NCBI GenBank assembly: GCA_021151835.1
Contig: JAGKWO010000009.1
Location: 290,500-354,499 of the forward strand
Direction of reading: 5' to 3'
From: Gammaproteobacteria bacterium
GTDB lineage: Bacteria; Pseudomonadota; Gammaproteobacteria; Pseudomonadales; Cellvibrionaceae
DNA length: 64,000 nt
Shown: positions 1 through 9,512 of the stretch, piece by piece
How the letters are laid out: every line of letters begins with the position of its first letter
Position numbering within the stretch: position 1 is the first letter of the stretch
The notes under the pieces: model-generated
Database searches by the model: none
The model's input: only the letters and a program-made list of their open reading frames with translations
Told to the model about the DNA's origin: nothing
Translations under genes and position numbers: made by a program

Positions 1-181
1 CCAAATTAATTGCCCCCGGAAAGGCGATCGGGCTGGCGGGGTTTTCAAATAATTTCACTAACCAGGGGATGTCGGTTGGATTGGCCGCTGGCAAGGTTGC
101 AATGACATCCTGCAAGATTGAATCACCGTTATGCAAACCGGGGTTCCACTCGTACCATTTGATATCAACATAACTATTCAT
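1..181 (-). CDS. Hypothetical protein, N-terminal part (runs off the window)
   Basis: An open frame of 60 codons starts at an ATG at 181 and runs without a stop to the window edge. The start is supported by a GAGGGA Shine-Dalgarno sequence that overlaps the end of putA, and the gap to putA is only 7 bases, so the two genes are probably co-transcribed. The visible N-terminus (MNSYVDIKWYEW...) is rich in Trp, Asn and Pro and has no signal peptide or membrane segment. I do not recognise the family. A link to proline metabolism can be inferred only from its position. Confidence 0.6.
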   Translation of the reverse strand, partial: MNSYVDIKWYEWNPGLHNGDSILQDVIATLPAANPTDIPWLVKLFENPASPIAFPGAINL

Positions 182-188
182 AAATCCC

Positions 189-3100
189 TCACTCGTTGTC
201 GGGTGCTGAGGGCTTTTGTGTTAGCAGTTGGATGTTGCCACCGACAGCCGCCAAATAATTGCTGACGGTTTTCTCGCGCACAAAACGGTGCAAGTAGTGA
301 GGCCCACCCGCTTTGGGGCCAGTGCCGGAAAGGCCGCAACCACCAAAAGGTTGTACTCCCACCACCGCGCCGACCATATTGCGATTGATATACACATTGC
401 CCACATTAATTTCCCGAGCAATTTTCTGGCCGATTGTTTCATTGCGTGTGTGAATCCCCAGGGTGAGTCCAAAACCGATGCGATTAATACTCGCAATAAC
501 TTGCTCCAGATCCTGAATGCGGAAGCGGATTAAATGGCAAATTGGCCCGAAATGTTCTTCCTGCAATGCATCAATGCTATGAATTTCGAGCAATGTCGGC
601 ACCACAAAACTTCCGGCTTCCAATCCCGAAGGTAGTGGTGTTTGCGCAATTAATCGACCACTGGTTTTAGCATCAATGATATATGCAAGAAGTTTTCGCT
701 GTTCTTGTTTATCGATCACCGGACCAATATCCGTGCGGGTATCGCGTGGATCACCTATCACCAGGCAATCCATGGCTCCTTTGAGTAATTCAATTACCTG
801 ATCCGCAATTTCCTCTTGCACAAACAAAACGCGTAGCGCAGAACAACGCTGGCCCGCGCTGCCAAATGCCGAGCGAATAACATCTTTAACCAATTGTTCA
901 GGCAAGCAAGTCGAGTCTGCAATCAATGCATTTTGGCCACCAGTCTCCGCAATCAGGCTGGCGATACTCGAATCGCGCGCTGCCAATGCACGGTTAATTG
1001 CCCATGCACTTTGGGTTGAACCGGTGAAGGCGATGCCCTCAATTCGGGCATCGCCGGTCAATAATGGGCTGAGTTCGCTGCTGGTGCCGGGTAAAAAATG
1101 TAATGCCGCAGGCGGGATCCCGGCCGCGAGCATTAACTCAATAGCGCGAAAGGCGATCAAACAAGTTTGCCGCGCAGGTTTCGCTAGTACCGTATTTCCT
1201 GCTACCAATGCTGCAATTATTTGGCCCGTAAAAATTGCCAATGGAAAATTCCACGGCGAGATGCAAACAAAAATACCGCGCCCTTCTAACCGCAATTGAT
1301 TCTGTTCTCCCGTTGGCCCGGGCAGGGGTAGGGGATGAGCAATGTGTTCCCGCGCTTGTTGTGCGTAATAATGGCAAAAGTCCACCGCCTCACGTACTTC
1401 ATCAATGGCATCACCCAGGGTTTTGCCCGCTTCGCGCATTAACAACGCGATCAACTCTGCTCGATGTTCTTCAAATAAATCACCGGTTTTGTCCATCAAC
1501 TCCGCTTTATCAGTTACTGGATAGTGCCGCCAGTAAAACAAAAAATCCGCAGCGTGGTTCAACGCCGCTGTTGCACTTTCGGCATTTGCCAGAATGCAAT
1601 GCCCGACTTGTTCGGCGCTATTTGCCGGATTGGTAATATTTACCTCTGTGCCCGTTTGCAAATAATGTCCGCCGCTAATTGGACTGGCTTTCCATTGGTA
1701 ATTCAGCCACGGTTTGATTGCGTCCATTAAGTGCTCCCGTTGCCTAGTAATGTGGATATTAAAACCCTGGGAATTCGCGCGGGATTTATCCGGATTTGGA
1801 TGGAAAAATAATTGGGCCGGTAGTGGAACGCGTTGTGAGTATTCCTCTGTTTTCGTTAGCGGATGCCTGGCAAGCTGCTCCAACGAAAAATCCTTGCGAT
1901 TAAGTTGGTTGATAAACGAATTATTGGCACCGTTTTCCAATAAGCGCCGTACCAGGTAAGGCAATAACTCGGCATATTGGCCCACGGGTGAATAAATCCG
2001 GCAGTGGATTTGCGGATGCTCAATTAATAATTGGCGATACAGTGATTCACCCATGCCTTGTAATCGCTGAAACTCCACTGGCTTGCCTTCTGCCATGGCA
2101 ATCAGATTGCACATTGTTGCTGCGTTGTGCGTAGCAAATTGCGGATTTAAATGGCGGCTTTGCAATAAAAATTTTGCACATGCAAGGTAAGAAATATCGG
2201 TAGCCGCTTTTGTGGTGAATACCGGATAACCATTTAGGCCTGCACGTTGCGCCCAGTGGATTTCACTGTCCCAGTAAGCGCCTTTGACCAAACGGATATT
2301 AATTTTTATTTTTAATTCATCGGCGAGTTGATCGAGGAACCCCAGTACCGGTAAGGCACGTTTGGAGTAGGCTTGTACTGCCAAACCAAATCCGTTCCAA
2401 CCCTGGAGTGATGGATGCCGTAAGCAGGCTTCGATTAATGCGAGTGAGAGTTCCAACCGCTCTGATTCTTCCGCATCAATGGTTAATGGAATATTTCCGG
2501 AACGCGCATGCTGCGCTAAACGCACCAGGATTCCCGGGTTTATAGCCGTTCCAATTAAATCGGTAGTGACTTGTGTTTGCTGTAAAGCCTCGTAGCGCGG
2601 ATGCAGTGCACTTAATTTAATCGATAGGCTATAACGATCTTTGCCATCTGCTTTTGCAAGTTGCGCAAGTGCGGAAAAATAATTGTGCTGATATTGTTGC
2701 GCAACCGGGTGAGTAATAGCCGCTTCACCTAACAAATCAAATGAATAATGCCAGCGTAATTCCGGCTCTCTACGATTAAGGGCATGGACACGCTTCAGCG
2801 CAGCATCTACATCGGTGGCAAAAACAAACGTATCAGCTAACCAGAGCAAGGCTTTTTCCAACGCCGCCTGGATCACCGGTTCGCCCAGGCGACGCATCAG
2901 GTTTTGTAAAATACCGGGGGCATCGACGGGTTCCACCATTCGTTCGCCCCAGACTAGGGCCCAGGTTGCGGCATTAATTATCCAGGGTTGTTGTTTGCCC
3001 AGGCGATTTTGCCAGTTGGTGGACGCAAGTTTGTCCGCAATAAATGCGCGCGCTGAGGTTTTGTCGGGAATGCGTACCAATGCTTCGGCCAGGGACATAA

Positions 3101-3359
3101 GCACTACGCCTTCGCGAGTGTTCAGGCTATAAGCTTGCAGGAATTTCTGTGGCCAGTTGTTACGCTCGGAAGGAGTATTTTTCCAGCGGTTCAGGAAGGC
3201 GAGGGTTTGCTGGTAAGCATGATGAATTTGCTGTTCATCCTGATCCAGCCAATCAATCAACCCGGTGAGGCAAGTAGCCTCGTCGATCAGGTAGTGATCA
3301 TCAATTACACGGTGCCATTCGTCTAACGAATGAATTATAGAAAAGCGAGAAGAAAGCAT
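189..3359 (-). CDS. putA: Bifunctional proline dehydrogenase / L-glutamate gamma-semialdehyde dehydrogenase PutA
   Basis: PutA oxidises proline to pyrroline-5-carboxylate with FAD, passes electrons to the quinone pool, and then oxidises glutamate semialdehyde to glutamate with NAD. The FAD barrel motifs include TIDAEESERLELS, RLVKGAYWD and ATHNAAT. The dehydrogenase half shows SPWNFPLAIFTGQ, FTGST, LIAETGGQNA and the catalytic cysteine in GQRCSALR (about residue 839). The open frame extends upstream to 3485, but the first 42 residues do not look like PutA; the ATG at 3359 (MLSSRFSIIH) gives 1056 aa and is preferred. The protein lacks the N-terminal ribbon-helix-helix DNA-binding domain of the 1320-aa E. 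coli protein, so it is a short, non-autoregulatory type. It is divergent from ruvA with about 190 bp between them. Confidence 0.96.
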   Translation of the reverse strand: MLSSRFSIIHSLDEWHRVIDDHYLIDEATCLTGLIDWLDQDEQQIHHAYQQTLAFLNRWKNTPSERNNWPQKFLQAYSLNTREGVVLMSLAEALVRIPDKTSARAFIADKLASTNWQNRLGKQQPWIINAATWALVWGERMVEPVDAPGILQNLMRRLGEPVIQAALEKALLWLADTFVFATDVDAALKRVHALNRREPELRWHYSFDLLGEAAITHPVAQQYQHNYFSALAQLAKADGKDRYSLSIKLSALHPRYEALQQTQVTTDLIGTAINPGILVRLAQHARSGNIPLTIDAEESERLELSLALIEACLRHPSLQGWNGFGLAVQAYSKRALPVLGFLDQLADELKIKINIRLVKGAYWDSEIHWAQRAGLNGYPVFTTKAATDISYLACAKFLLQSRHLNPQFATHNAATMCNLIAMAEGKPVEFQRLQGMGESLYRQLLIEHPQIHCRIYSPVGQYAELLPYLVRRLLENGANNSFINQLNRKDFSLEQLARHPLTKTEEYSQRVPLPAQLFFHPNPDKSRANSQGFNIHITRQREHLMDAIKPWLNYQWKASPISGGHYLQTGTEVNITNPANSAEQVGHCILANAESATAALNHAADFLFYWRHYPVTDKAELMDKTGDLFEEHRAELIALLMREAGKTLGDAIDEVREAVDFCHYYAQQAREHIAHPLPLPGPTGEQNQLRLEGRGIFVCISPWNFPLAIFTGQIIAALVAGNTVLAKPARQTCLIAFRAIELMLAAGIPPAALHFLPGTSSELSPLLTGDARIEGIAFTGSTQSAWAINRALAARDSSIASLIAETGGQNALIADSTCLPEQLVKDVIRSAFGSAGQRCSALRVLFVQEEIADQVIELLKGAMDCLVIGDPRDTRTDIGPVIDKQEQRKLLAYIIDAKTSGRLIAQTPLPSGLEAGSFVVPTLLEIHSIDALQEEHFGPICHLIRFRIQDLEQVIASINRIGFGLTLGIHTRNETIGQKIAREINVGNVYINRNMVGAVVGVQPFGGCGLSGTGPKAGGPHYLHRFVREKTVSNYLAAVGGNIQLLTQKPSAPDNE

Positions 3360-3550
3360 AGGTTTACCACCGCTGGGTCTTTCTCGTACATCTGAAGCAA
3401 GTATGGCACCACAACCGGAATATTTCTGTATCGGGCGCTGGCATGGATGACTCTTGTGTCTAAACTCCTTTACAATGCCGAACAAAATACTGTCTATAAA
3501 AACAGTCCACCTTTACAAAGGCCTTATCGGCCCTGACGGAAAGCTAATCT

Positions 3551-4165
3551 ATGATCGGACGTTTGCGCGGGGTTCTTCTGGAAAAGCAGCCACCTTACCT
3601 GCTGCTGGATGTAAACGGCGTAGGGTATGAAGTACAGGCGCCGATGACCACCTTCTATCGCTTGCCATCCCTTGGGCAAGAAGTCACCTTGCATACACAC
3701 TTATCAATTACTGAAAACCTGCATCAGTTATTTGGTTTTAGCGAGCAGCGTGATCGCTCATTATTCCGCACGTTAATTAAAGTGAATGGCGTCGGCCCAA
3801 AATTGGCAATTGCGATTTTGTCGGGCATGGAGGCCGATGATATTGCGCGTTGTGTGCGCGATGACAACATTAATGCGCTGACCAAGGTTCCCGGCATCGG
3901 TAAAAAAACGGCGGAGCGTTTGGTCATTGAGTTGCGCGATCGCCTGAAAAACTGGGACATGCCGCAAGGCGATATGTTGGCCCACAGTGAAATCCAGAGT
4001 ATCGCGACGGATAACGATATATTTGCAGAAGCAGAAAGTGCGCTGATCGCATTGGGTTACAAGCCGGTTGAAGCAGCAAAAATGATTTCACTCGCCAGCA
4101 AGCAAAAGCCGGATGCAAAAAGTGAAGAACTGATTCGTATCGCCCTGCGCAGCATTGCAGGCTAG
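3551..4165 (+). CDS. ruvA: Holliday junction branch migration complex subunit RuvA
   Basis: RuvA binds four-way junctions as a tetramer and loads the RuvB motors during recombinational repair. The protein has 204 aa, the normal length. It starts [15 protein letters not shown], contains the N-terminal OB-fold, then helix-hairpin-helix motifs around VNGVGPKLA and [12 protein letters not shown], and ends in the small domain that contacts RuvB ([16 protein letters not shown]). A GGAAAG Shine-Dalgarno lies just upstream. It is the first gene of a rightward block leading into ruvB and tol-pal. ruvC, often the gene before ruvA, is absent here; putA lies divergently instead. Confidence 0.98.
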   Translation: MIGRLRGVLLEKQPPYLLLDVNGVGYEVQAPMTTFYRLPSLGQEVTLHTHLSITENLHQLFGFSEQRDRSLFRTLIKVNGVGPKLAIAILSGMEADDIARCVRDDNINALTKVPGIGKKTAERLVIELRDRLKNWDMPQGDMLAHSEIQSIATDNDIFAEAESALIALGYKPVEAAKMISLASKQKPDAKSEELIRIALRSIAG

Positions 4166-4218
4166 TTTGTCCACAGAATGAAAGTCACAGGGTTCATGTT
4201 TACAGGGTTAAAGCCATT

Positions 4219-5244
4219 ATGATTGAAACGGATCGCCTGATTGCCCCCACCGCAAAAGAGCGTGAGGACCACCTTGATCGCACTGTACGCCCGAAATATC
4301 TCGCTGATTATGTCGGCCAGCCGGCAGTGCGTGAACAGATGGAAATTTTTATTGGCGCTGCAAAAAAACGTAATGAAGCTCTGGATCATACTTTGGTGTT
4401 TGGTCCGCCGGGTTTGGGTAAGACAACGCTGGCAAACATCATTGCGAATGAAATGAATGTTTCACTTAAAAGCACCTCCGGCCCGGTACTGGAAAAAGCA
4501 GGTGATCTGGCGGCATTGCTCACCAACCTGGAGCCGGGCGATGTGTTGTTTATTGATGAGATCCACCGTTTGAGCCCGGTGGTAGAGGAAATTCTTTATC
4601 CGGCAATGGAGGATTTCCAACTCGATATCATGATCGGTGAAGGCCCTGCGGCGCGCTCAATCAAACTGGATTTGCCACAATTTACCCTTGTCGGCGCAAC
4701 AACCCGCGCTGGTCTACTGACCTCTCCCTTGCGCGATCGTTTTGGTATTGTTCAGCGTCTGGAGTTCTATAATGTCGCCGATCTCACCCATATTGTCGCG
4801 CGCTCAGCGGCTTTACTGGGGGTGAAAATGGATTATGAGGGTGCAGGTGAAGTCGCAAAGCGCTCGCGTGGCACTCCGCGTATTGCCAATCGTTTACTGC
4901 GTCGTGTGCGCGATTATGCGGAAATGAAAGGCGACGGTACGGTTAGCGCGAAAATGGCGGACAGTGCGCTCAATATGCTCAACGTCGATGAGCGGGGTTT
5001 CGATCATATGGACCGTCGTTTGTTGATGGCAATGCTGCATAACTTTGATGGCGGTCCAGTGGGGGTAGAGAGTTTGGCGGCGGCAATTAGTGAGGATCGC
5101 GGAACTATTGAGGATGTCATAGAGCCATATCTCATACAACAAGGGTTCATGGCGCGTACACCGCGTGGCCGAATTTTAACCAATAATGCGTATCTATATT
5201 TTGGAATGCCCGTGCCCAAACGGCTGCAAGATACTACTGACTAA
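4219..5244 (+). CDS. ruvB: Holliday junction branch migration ATPase RuvB
   Basis: RuvB is the AAA+ hexameric motor that drives branch migration with RuvA. The 341-aa protein has the Walker A motif GPPGLGKTT, Walker [10 protein letters not shown], sensor 1 GATTRAGLL followed by the arginine finger in SPLRDRFG, and the C-terminal winged helix ([18 protein letters not shown]). It follows ruvA after 53 bases with no terminator between, so the two are likely co-expressed. Length and motifs are typical. Confidence 0.98.
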   Translation: MIETDRLIAPTAKEREDHLDRTVRPKYLADYVGQPAVREQMEIFIGAAKKRNEALDHTLVFGPPGLGKTTLANIIANEMNVSLKSTSGPVLEKAGDLAALLTNLEPGDVLFIDEIHRLSPVVEEILYPAMEDFQLDIMIGEGPAARSIKLDLPQFTLVGATTRAGLLTSPLRDRFGIVQRLEFYNVADLTHIVARSAALLGVKMDYEGAGEVAKRSRGTPRIANRLLRRVRDYAEMKGDGTVSAKMADSALNMLNVDERGFDHMDRRLLMAMLHNFDGGPVGVESLAAAISEDRGTIEDVIEPYLIQQGFMARTPRGRILTNNAYLYFGMPVPKRLQDTTD

Positions 5245-5272
5245 ACGAACCGGGTAAGGATTTTTTGGAGTC

Positions 5273-5695
5273 ATGCAGCCATTTAGCATCCCGATACGGG
5301 TGTACATTGAAGACACAGATGCTGGTGGCATTGTGTACTACGTAAATTATCTGAAGTACATGGAACGCAGCCGTACAGAATTTTTGCGCAGTTTCGGCTA
5401 TGATAAGCCCGCAATTTTGGATGGTGGTCTATTGTTGGTCGTACATTCGGCACACATTAATTACCGTCGTCCCGCGCGTTTGGATAATTTGCTTGGCGTG
5501 ACCGCGCAAATTAGTAAACTGGCGCGAACCTATATCGAATTTCAGCAGCAGGTGCTGCATGGCGAAGAATTATTGTGTGAGGGGTTAATTCGTATCGCCT
5601 GTGTCGATTCCGAATCCATGAAGCCCAGCGCTATTCCCGCCAGTATGCATCAGCAATTGGATCAATCGTTTCGTCTTCATACTATTGAGAGTTAA
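5273..5695 (+). CDS. ybgC: Tol-Pal system-associated acyl-CoA thioesterase YbgC
   Basis: YbgC is a small hotdog-fold acyl-CoA thioesterase that heads Tol-Pal operons and is linked to phospholipid metabolism at the inner membrane. The 140-aa sequence has the family active-site motif DTDAGGIVYYVNYLKYMERSRTEF near residues 14-37, with the catalytic Asp in the second DxD position. A TTTTTGGAGT ribosome-binding site precedes the ATG. It begins 28 bases after ruvB and ends 8 bases before tolQ, so it links the ruv and tol parts of one operon-like block. Confidence 0.96.
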   Translation: MQPFSIPIRVYIEDTDAGGIVYYVNYLKYMERSRTEFLRSFGYDKPAILDGGLLLVVHSAHINYRRPARLDNLLGVTAQISKLARTYIEFQQQVLHGEELLCEGLIRIACVDSESMKPSAIPASMHQQLDQSFRLHTIES

Positions 5696-5703
5696 TCAAG
5701 CTT

Positions 5704-6390
5704 ATGCCTGCAACAGAGAACAATCTGTCAATTGCACATCTCATCTTGAACGCCAGTTTTCTGGTGCAAGTGGTGATGTTCATTCTGGTTTTGGCCTCGG
5801 TGATTTCCTGGGCGATGATTTTTCAACGTGAACGCTACCAACGCAAAGCCTCCGGTGCTTTTAGTTATTTTGAAAAACAATTCTGGTCAGGAATTGACCT
5901 GAACCAATTGTATCGACAAGGCAATGGCCGCAATGAAATGGTGGAAGGTATCGAAAGTATTTTCCGCGCAGGCTTCAAAGAATTTACCCGGTTGCGTCAA
6001 ACAGCCGGCGCTGATTCTGATGCGGTGATGGAAGGCTCCCAGCGCGCGATGCGCGTTGCTCTTGCGCGTGAACAGGAAAAGCTGGAAGAAAATTTGCCTT
6101 TCCTCGCGAGTGTTGCTTCGGTAAGTCCTTATATTGGTCTGTTTGGAACTGTATGGGGCATCATGGTGTCATTCCTTAATATTGCCAACGCCGGGCAACC
6201 GAGTCTTGCAACAGTCGCGCCCGGTATTGCCGAAGCATTGATTGCTACAGCAATGGGTTTGTTTGCGGCAATTCCTGCCGTCTTGGCTTACAACAAATTT
6301 TCGGCGCGCGCCGAAAATTTGCTCAGTAATTACCAAACGTTCGCTGAAGAGTTTTCGGCTATTTTGCACCGTCAGGTTCACAGCAAGTAA
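5704..6390 (+). CDS. tolQ: Tol-Pal inner-membrane proton channel subunit TolQ
   Basis: TolQ forms, with TolR, the proton-driven stator of the Tol-Pal machine that constricts the outer membrane during division. The 228-aa protein has three expected membrane segments: an N-terminal helix (about residues 18-40, FLVQVVMFILVLASVISWAM), and two helices near residues 135-155 and 170-195 (PYIGLFGTVWGIMVSF and IAEALIATAMGLFAAIPAVLAYN), matching the MotA/TolQ/ExbB domain. It is the first tol gene after ybgC. Confidence 0.97.
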   Translation: MPATENNLSIAHLILNASFLVQVVMFILVLASVISWAMIFQRERYQRKASGAFSYFEKQFWSGIDLNQLYRQGNGRNEMVEGIESIFRAGFKEFTRLRQTAGADSDAVMEGSQRAMRVALAREQEKLEENLPFLASVASVSPYIGLFGTVWGIMVSFLNIANAGQPSLATVAPGIAEALIATAMGLFAAIPAVLAYNKFSARAENLLSNYQTFAEEFSAILHRQVHSK

Positions 6391-6428
6391 CGCTGTTTTA
6401 TAGTGATCGAGAAAACAGGTTAATAGCT

Positions 6429-6857
6429 ATGTCTGGATTTGGTCCGCCCGTAAAGAAGAAACTCAAAGCTGAGATCAATGTTGTTCCGTTGATTGACGTA
6501 ATGTTGGTATTGCTGATTGTTTTTATGATCGCTGCGCCCATGATGACCCAGGGTATTAAAGTTGAATTACCCAAGGCAGCTTCGGATCCGGTAGAAAGTA
6601 AAGATGATGAGCCAATCACTGTCTCGATAAAAGCTGATGGTACTTACTACATAGATTTGGCCGGTGATCCGGAAGCACCGCGTCCGATCGCGGAAATTAA
6701 ATCAATTGTTAGTAAAGTGCTTAAGGAGAAACCCAACACACCAGTGTTTGTGCAAGGCGACAAGAAGGTCGACTATGGTGCGGTGGTGAACCTGATGGGT
6801 GAACTCAAACAAGCGGGGGCGCCTTCAGTTGGTCTGATTACCGAGCCAACGCGCTAA
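6429..6857 (+). CDS. tolR: Tol-Pal stator protein TolR
   Basis: TolR is a single-pass inner-membrane protein (ExbD family) whose transmembrane aspartate takes part in proton flow. The 142 aa start MSGFGPPVKKKLKAEINVVPLID, with the key Asp in VPLIDVMLVLLIVF, followed by a periplasmic domain. It sits 38 bases after tolQ and 5 bases before tolA. Length and order are typical. Confidence 0.97.
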   Translation: MSGFGPPVKKKLKAEINVVPLIDVMLVLLIVFMIAAPMMTQGIKVELPKAASDPVESKDDEPITVSIKADGTYYIDLAGDPEAPRPIAEIKSIVSKVLKEKPNTPVFVQGDKKVDYGAVVNLMGELKQAGAPSVGLITEPTR

Positions 6858-6862
6858 CGTTT

Positions 6863-7708
6863 ATGAAGTTTGAAAAATCTTTATCGCTCCCATTATTTCT
6901 CAGTGTGTCTTTTCACATACTGCTGCTGGTTTTGTTTTTGGGAAACTGGAATTTCTTTAAAAAAGACGAAGAACCTTATAAGCCTCATTATGTCACAGCA
7001 ACATTGGTAGATTTAAAACCGAAGGCCAAGGCCCAACCGCAACAAACTAAAGAGCAAGTGTTGGATTCAAAACCCTATGAGGATTTGAAAAACAACAAAA
7101 AACAAGAAGAGCAGCGACGCATAGAGGCGGAAGCACTTGTTCAAAAACAAAGAGAGCAACAAGCAAAAGAAGCCGCTGCTGCAGAAGAACTGAAGCAGCA
7201 AAAGGTTAAGGAAGAGCAAGCAAAAATAGCCAAGGCGAAAGCGGAAAAAGAAGCGGCGGAGAAAAAGCGCAAAGCAGAAGAGGATGCCAAACGCCAGGCT
7301 GAAGCGGCTAAAAAGACCCAAAGGGAACGTGAAGCCCAGGAAGAGCAGCGCAGGATTCAGGCCGCGCAGCAAAAGGAAGCCAAACATATTAGTGACACTA
7401 ATGATGAGGCCAATACGAAAAGCTACGAAGAAATGTTAATTGAACGCGTTGAGCAAAATTGGAGTCGGCCTCCATCAGCCCGGCGCGGTATGGAAGTAAC
7501 GTTGGAAGTTAATATGCTGCCAACGGGTGTAGTGACTGGATTGCGCATCATTAAAAGCAGTGGTGATCCTGCTTTTGATCGCGCAGCAGAGCAGGCGGTG
7601 AGGCGTGTAGATCGCTTTACTGAAGCTATGCAGATACCACCCGATATTTTTGAAAAGTATTTTCGTGTGTTTAGATTTACATTTAGCCCAGAGGATTTAA
7701 GGTCGTGA
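6863..7708 (+). CDS. tolA: Cell envelope integrity protein TolA
   Basis: TolA spans the periplasm and couples the TolQR motor to TolB and Pal. The 281-aa protein has an N-terminal membrane anchor (about residues 10-30), a long Lys/Glu/Ala/Gln-rich helical domain (about 60-180, typical TolA domain II), and a compact C-terminal domain with a TonB-C-like segment (SYEEMLIERVEQNWSRPP onwards). The stop codon overlaps the GTG start of tolB by four bases, which indicates translational coupling. Confidence 0.95.
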   Translation: MKFEKSLSLPLFLSVSFHILLLVLFLGNWNFFKKDEEPYKPHYVTATLVDLKPKAKAQPQQTKEQVLDSKPYEDLKNNKKQEEQRRIEAEALVQKQREQQAKEAAAAEELKQQKVKEEQAKIAKAKAEKEAAEKKRKAEEDAKRQAEAAKKTQREREAQEEQRRIQAAQQKEAKHISDTNDEANTKSYEEMLIERVEQNWSRPPSARRGMEVTLEVNMLPTGVVTGLRIIKSSGDPAFDRAAEQAVRRVDRFTEAMQIPPDIFEKYFRVFRFTFSPEDLRS

Positions 7709-8985
7709 AGCGATATTTACTGTTGTGTTTAATTTTTGTAGCGGGCATTGCCCATGCACAATTAGATCTGAAGGTAACCAAAGGTGTGGATAACCCCACC
7801 AAAATTGCCGTGGTTCCATTTTCCTGGGCGGGCGGGCGTTTGCCTGAAGATCTGGGCAAAATTGTTGGAAATGACCTGGAATTTTCTGGTCAATTTGAAG
7901 CTATTGCCGCTGATCGTATGTTGTCATTTCCACGTTCGGAAGCGGAAGTCCATTATCGTGATTGGAAAGCATTGGGTTCTGAATATCTACTGATTGGCTC
8001 AATTACCCAGCAGGCTGATCGTTATTACGCCAGTTATGAACTATTCGATGTTGTTCAGCAAAAGCGTGTTTTTGCCAAGCTCACAGTGGATGGTACTGAA
8101 GCCCAATTACGCGATATGGCACATCATATTAGCGACAAGGTTTATGAAACTATTACAGGAATCCGGGGTATATTTTCTACCAAGCTGATTTATGTCGAGG
8201 CGTTTCAAAAACCACAAAAATATCGCTTGATGCTGTCGGATATCGATGGTTTCCGCCCGCGCATGTTGCTTGAAACAAGGTACCCATTATTGTCTCCAGT
8301 GTGGTCGCCTAATGGTCAGCGGGTAGCTTACGTATCGTTTGAAGTTGATAACAAACCGTCAATTTATGTGCAGGACATTGCTACTGGTCGTCGTCAGCAA
8401 ATGACTAATTTCCGTGGTTTAAATGGTGCGCCAGCATGGTCGCCGGATGGTCAGAAATTAGCCATGGCGCTCTCGAAAGATGGTAATCCGGAAATTTATG
8501 TAATGAATGTTTTGACGCGTCAGTTGACGCGAATTACCAATCATTTTGCAATTGATCATGAGCCTGCATGGTCAGCTGATGGGGCATCAATTTTCTTTAC
8601 TTCTGACAGAGGCGGAAAACCGCAGATATATGAAGTGAATGTTGCATCTATGCAGCAGGAGCGAGTGACATTTGATGGTGACTACAATGCACGCCCACGT
8701 GTATCTCCTGACGGCAAAAGCCTTGTTATGTTGAATAAGCGCCCGGGGACTAGCTATCATATTGCTGCCCAGGATATAAAATCTGGCAATTTACGTATTT
8801 TGTCCGAGACAAATCTGGATGAATCGCCTACTATAGCGCCCAATGGCGCTATGCTAATGTATGCGACTCGTTCTGGTGGTAAAGGAGTGTTGGCAGCCGT
8901 GTCCCTTGATGCGCGTGTCAAAATCCTCCAGCCTCCAAAACAAGGTGATGTGCGGGAACCCGCATGGTCGCCATTTTTTAAGTAA
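7705..8985 (+). CDS. tolB: Tol-Pal periplasmic beta-propeller protein TolB
   Basis: TolB is a periplasmic protein with an N-terminal alpha/beta domain and a C-terminal six-bladed propeller that binds Pal. The 426 aa begin with a signal peptide ending around AGIAHAQ; the propeller blades are visible as repeated WSPDGQ/WSADG/SPDGKSL motifs from about residue 190 to the end (EPAWSPFFK). The start is GTG at 7705 within the tolA stop overlap; no nearby ATG would keep the signal peptide. Confidence 0.97.
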   Translation: MKRYLLLCLIFVAGIAHAQLDLKVTKGVDNPTKIAVVPFSWAGGRLPEDLGKIVGNDLEFSGQFEAIAADRMLSFPRSEAEVHYRDWKALGSEYLLIGSITQQADRYYASYELFDVVQQKRVFAKLTVDGTEAQLRDMAHHISDKVYETITGIRGIFSTKLIYVEAFQKPQKYRLMLSDIDGFRPRMLLETRYPLLSPVWSPNGQRVAYVSFEVDNKPSIYVQDIATGRRQQMTNFRGLNGAPAWSPDGQKLAMALSKDGNPEIYVMNVLTRQLTRITNHFAIDHEPAWSADGASIFFTSDRGGKPQIYEVNVASMQQERVTFDGDYNARPRVSPDGKSLVMLNKRPGTSYHIAAQDIKSGNLRILSETNLDESPTIAPNGAMLMYATRSGGKGVLAAVSLDARVKILQPPKQGDVREPAWSPFFK

Positions 8986-9030
8986 ATCCCCGTTCAAACT
9001 AGATCAAAACTTCATTGGAGTTACACACAC

Positions 9031-9498
9031 ATGATCACCAAGGCACTTAAGCAAGGTCTCACTCTGGCTGTTGTTATGTCATTCCTCGTTGGCTGTTCAA
9101 GCAGCGACAGCAAAAAAGCCGCTGAACCAACCACAACTGGTACTGCGACTCCACCTGCTGTTACTGAAACTGCTCCTCTGTCAAATGTTGTTTACTTCGA
9201 CTTTGACCAATATTCTTTGACTGCTGAGAGCCGTGCTGTTTTGTTGGCTCACGCTGACAAATTGAAAGGTGCTTCAGTAGCTGTACGTTTGGAAGGTCAC
9301 GCTGACGAGCGCGGTTCACGCGAGTACAACCTGGCTCTCGGTGAGAAGCGTGCTAACGCAGTTCGCGATTTCCTGGTAACTCAAGGTGTTAATGGTTCTT
9401 CTTTGGAAGTTGTAAGCTTCGGTGAAGAGCAACCAGCTGCTACCGGCCATGACGAAGCTTCTTGGGCTCAAAATCGTCGCGTAGAAGTTAAGTACTAA
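9031..9498 (+). CDS. pal: Peptidoglycan-associated lipoprotein Pal
   Basis: Pal anchors the outer membrane to peptidoglycan. The 155-aa precursor has a signal peptide with lipobox FLVGC (lipidated Cys22), a short linker, and an OmpA-like domain with the peptidoglycan-binding motif LEGHADERGSREYNLALGEKRA. Codon use is strongly biased to a few codons (GCT, CGT, GTT), unlike its neighbours, which fits very high expression. It follows tolB by 45 bases with a GGAG ribosome-binding site. Confidence 0.97.
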   Translation: MITKALKQGLTLAVVMSFLVGCSSSDSKKAAEPTTTGTATPPAVTETAPLSNVVYFDFDQYSLTAESRAVLLAHADKLKGASVAVRLEGHADERGSREYNLALGEKRANAVRDFLVTQGVNGSSLEVVSFGEEQPAATGHDEASWAQNRRVEVKY

Positions 9499-9512
9499 GA
9501 GTCTAAACCCGT

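Noticed and set aside
3360..3485. N-terminal extension of PutA by 42 residues
   Set aside because: The extra residues do not resemble PutA and include no DNA-binding domain; the internal ATG at 3359 begins the recognisable sequence.
7067..7387. Minus-strand Phe/Leu-rich ORF of 106 codons
   Set aside because: Antisense shadow of the Lys/Glu/Ala-rich helical domain of TolA.
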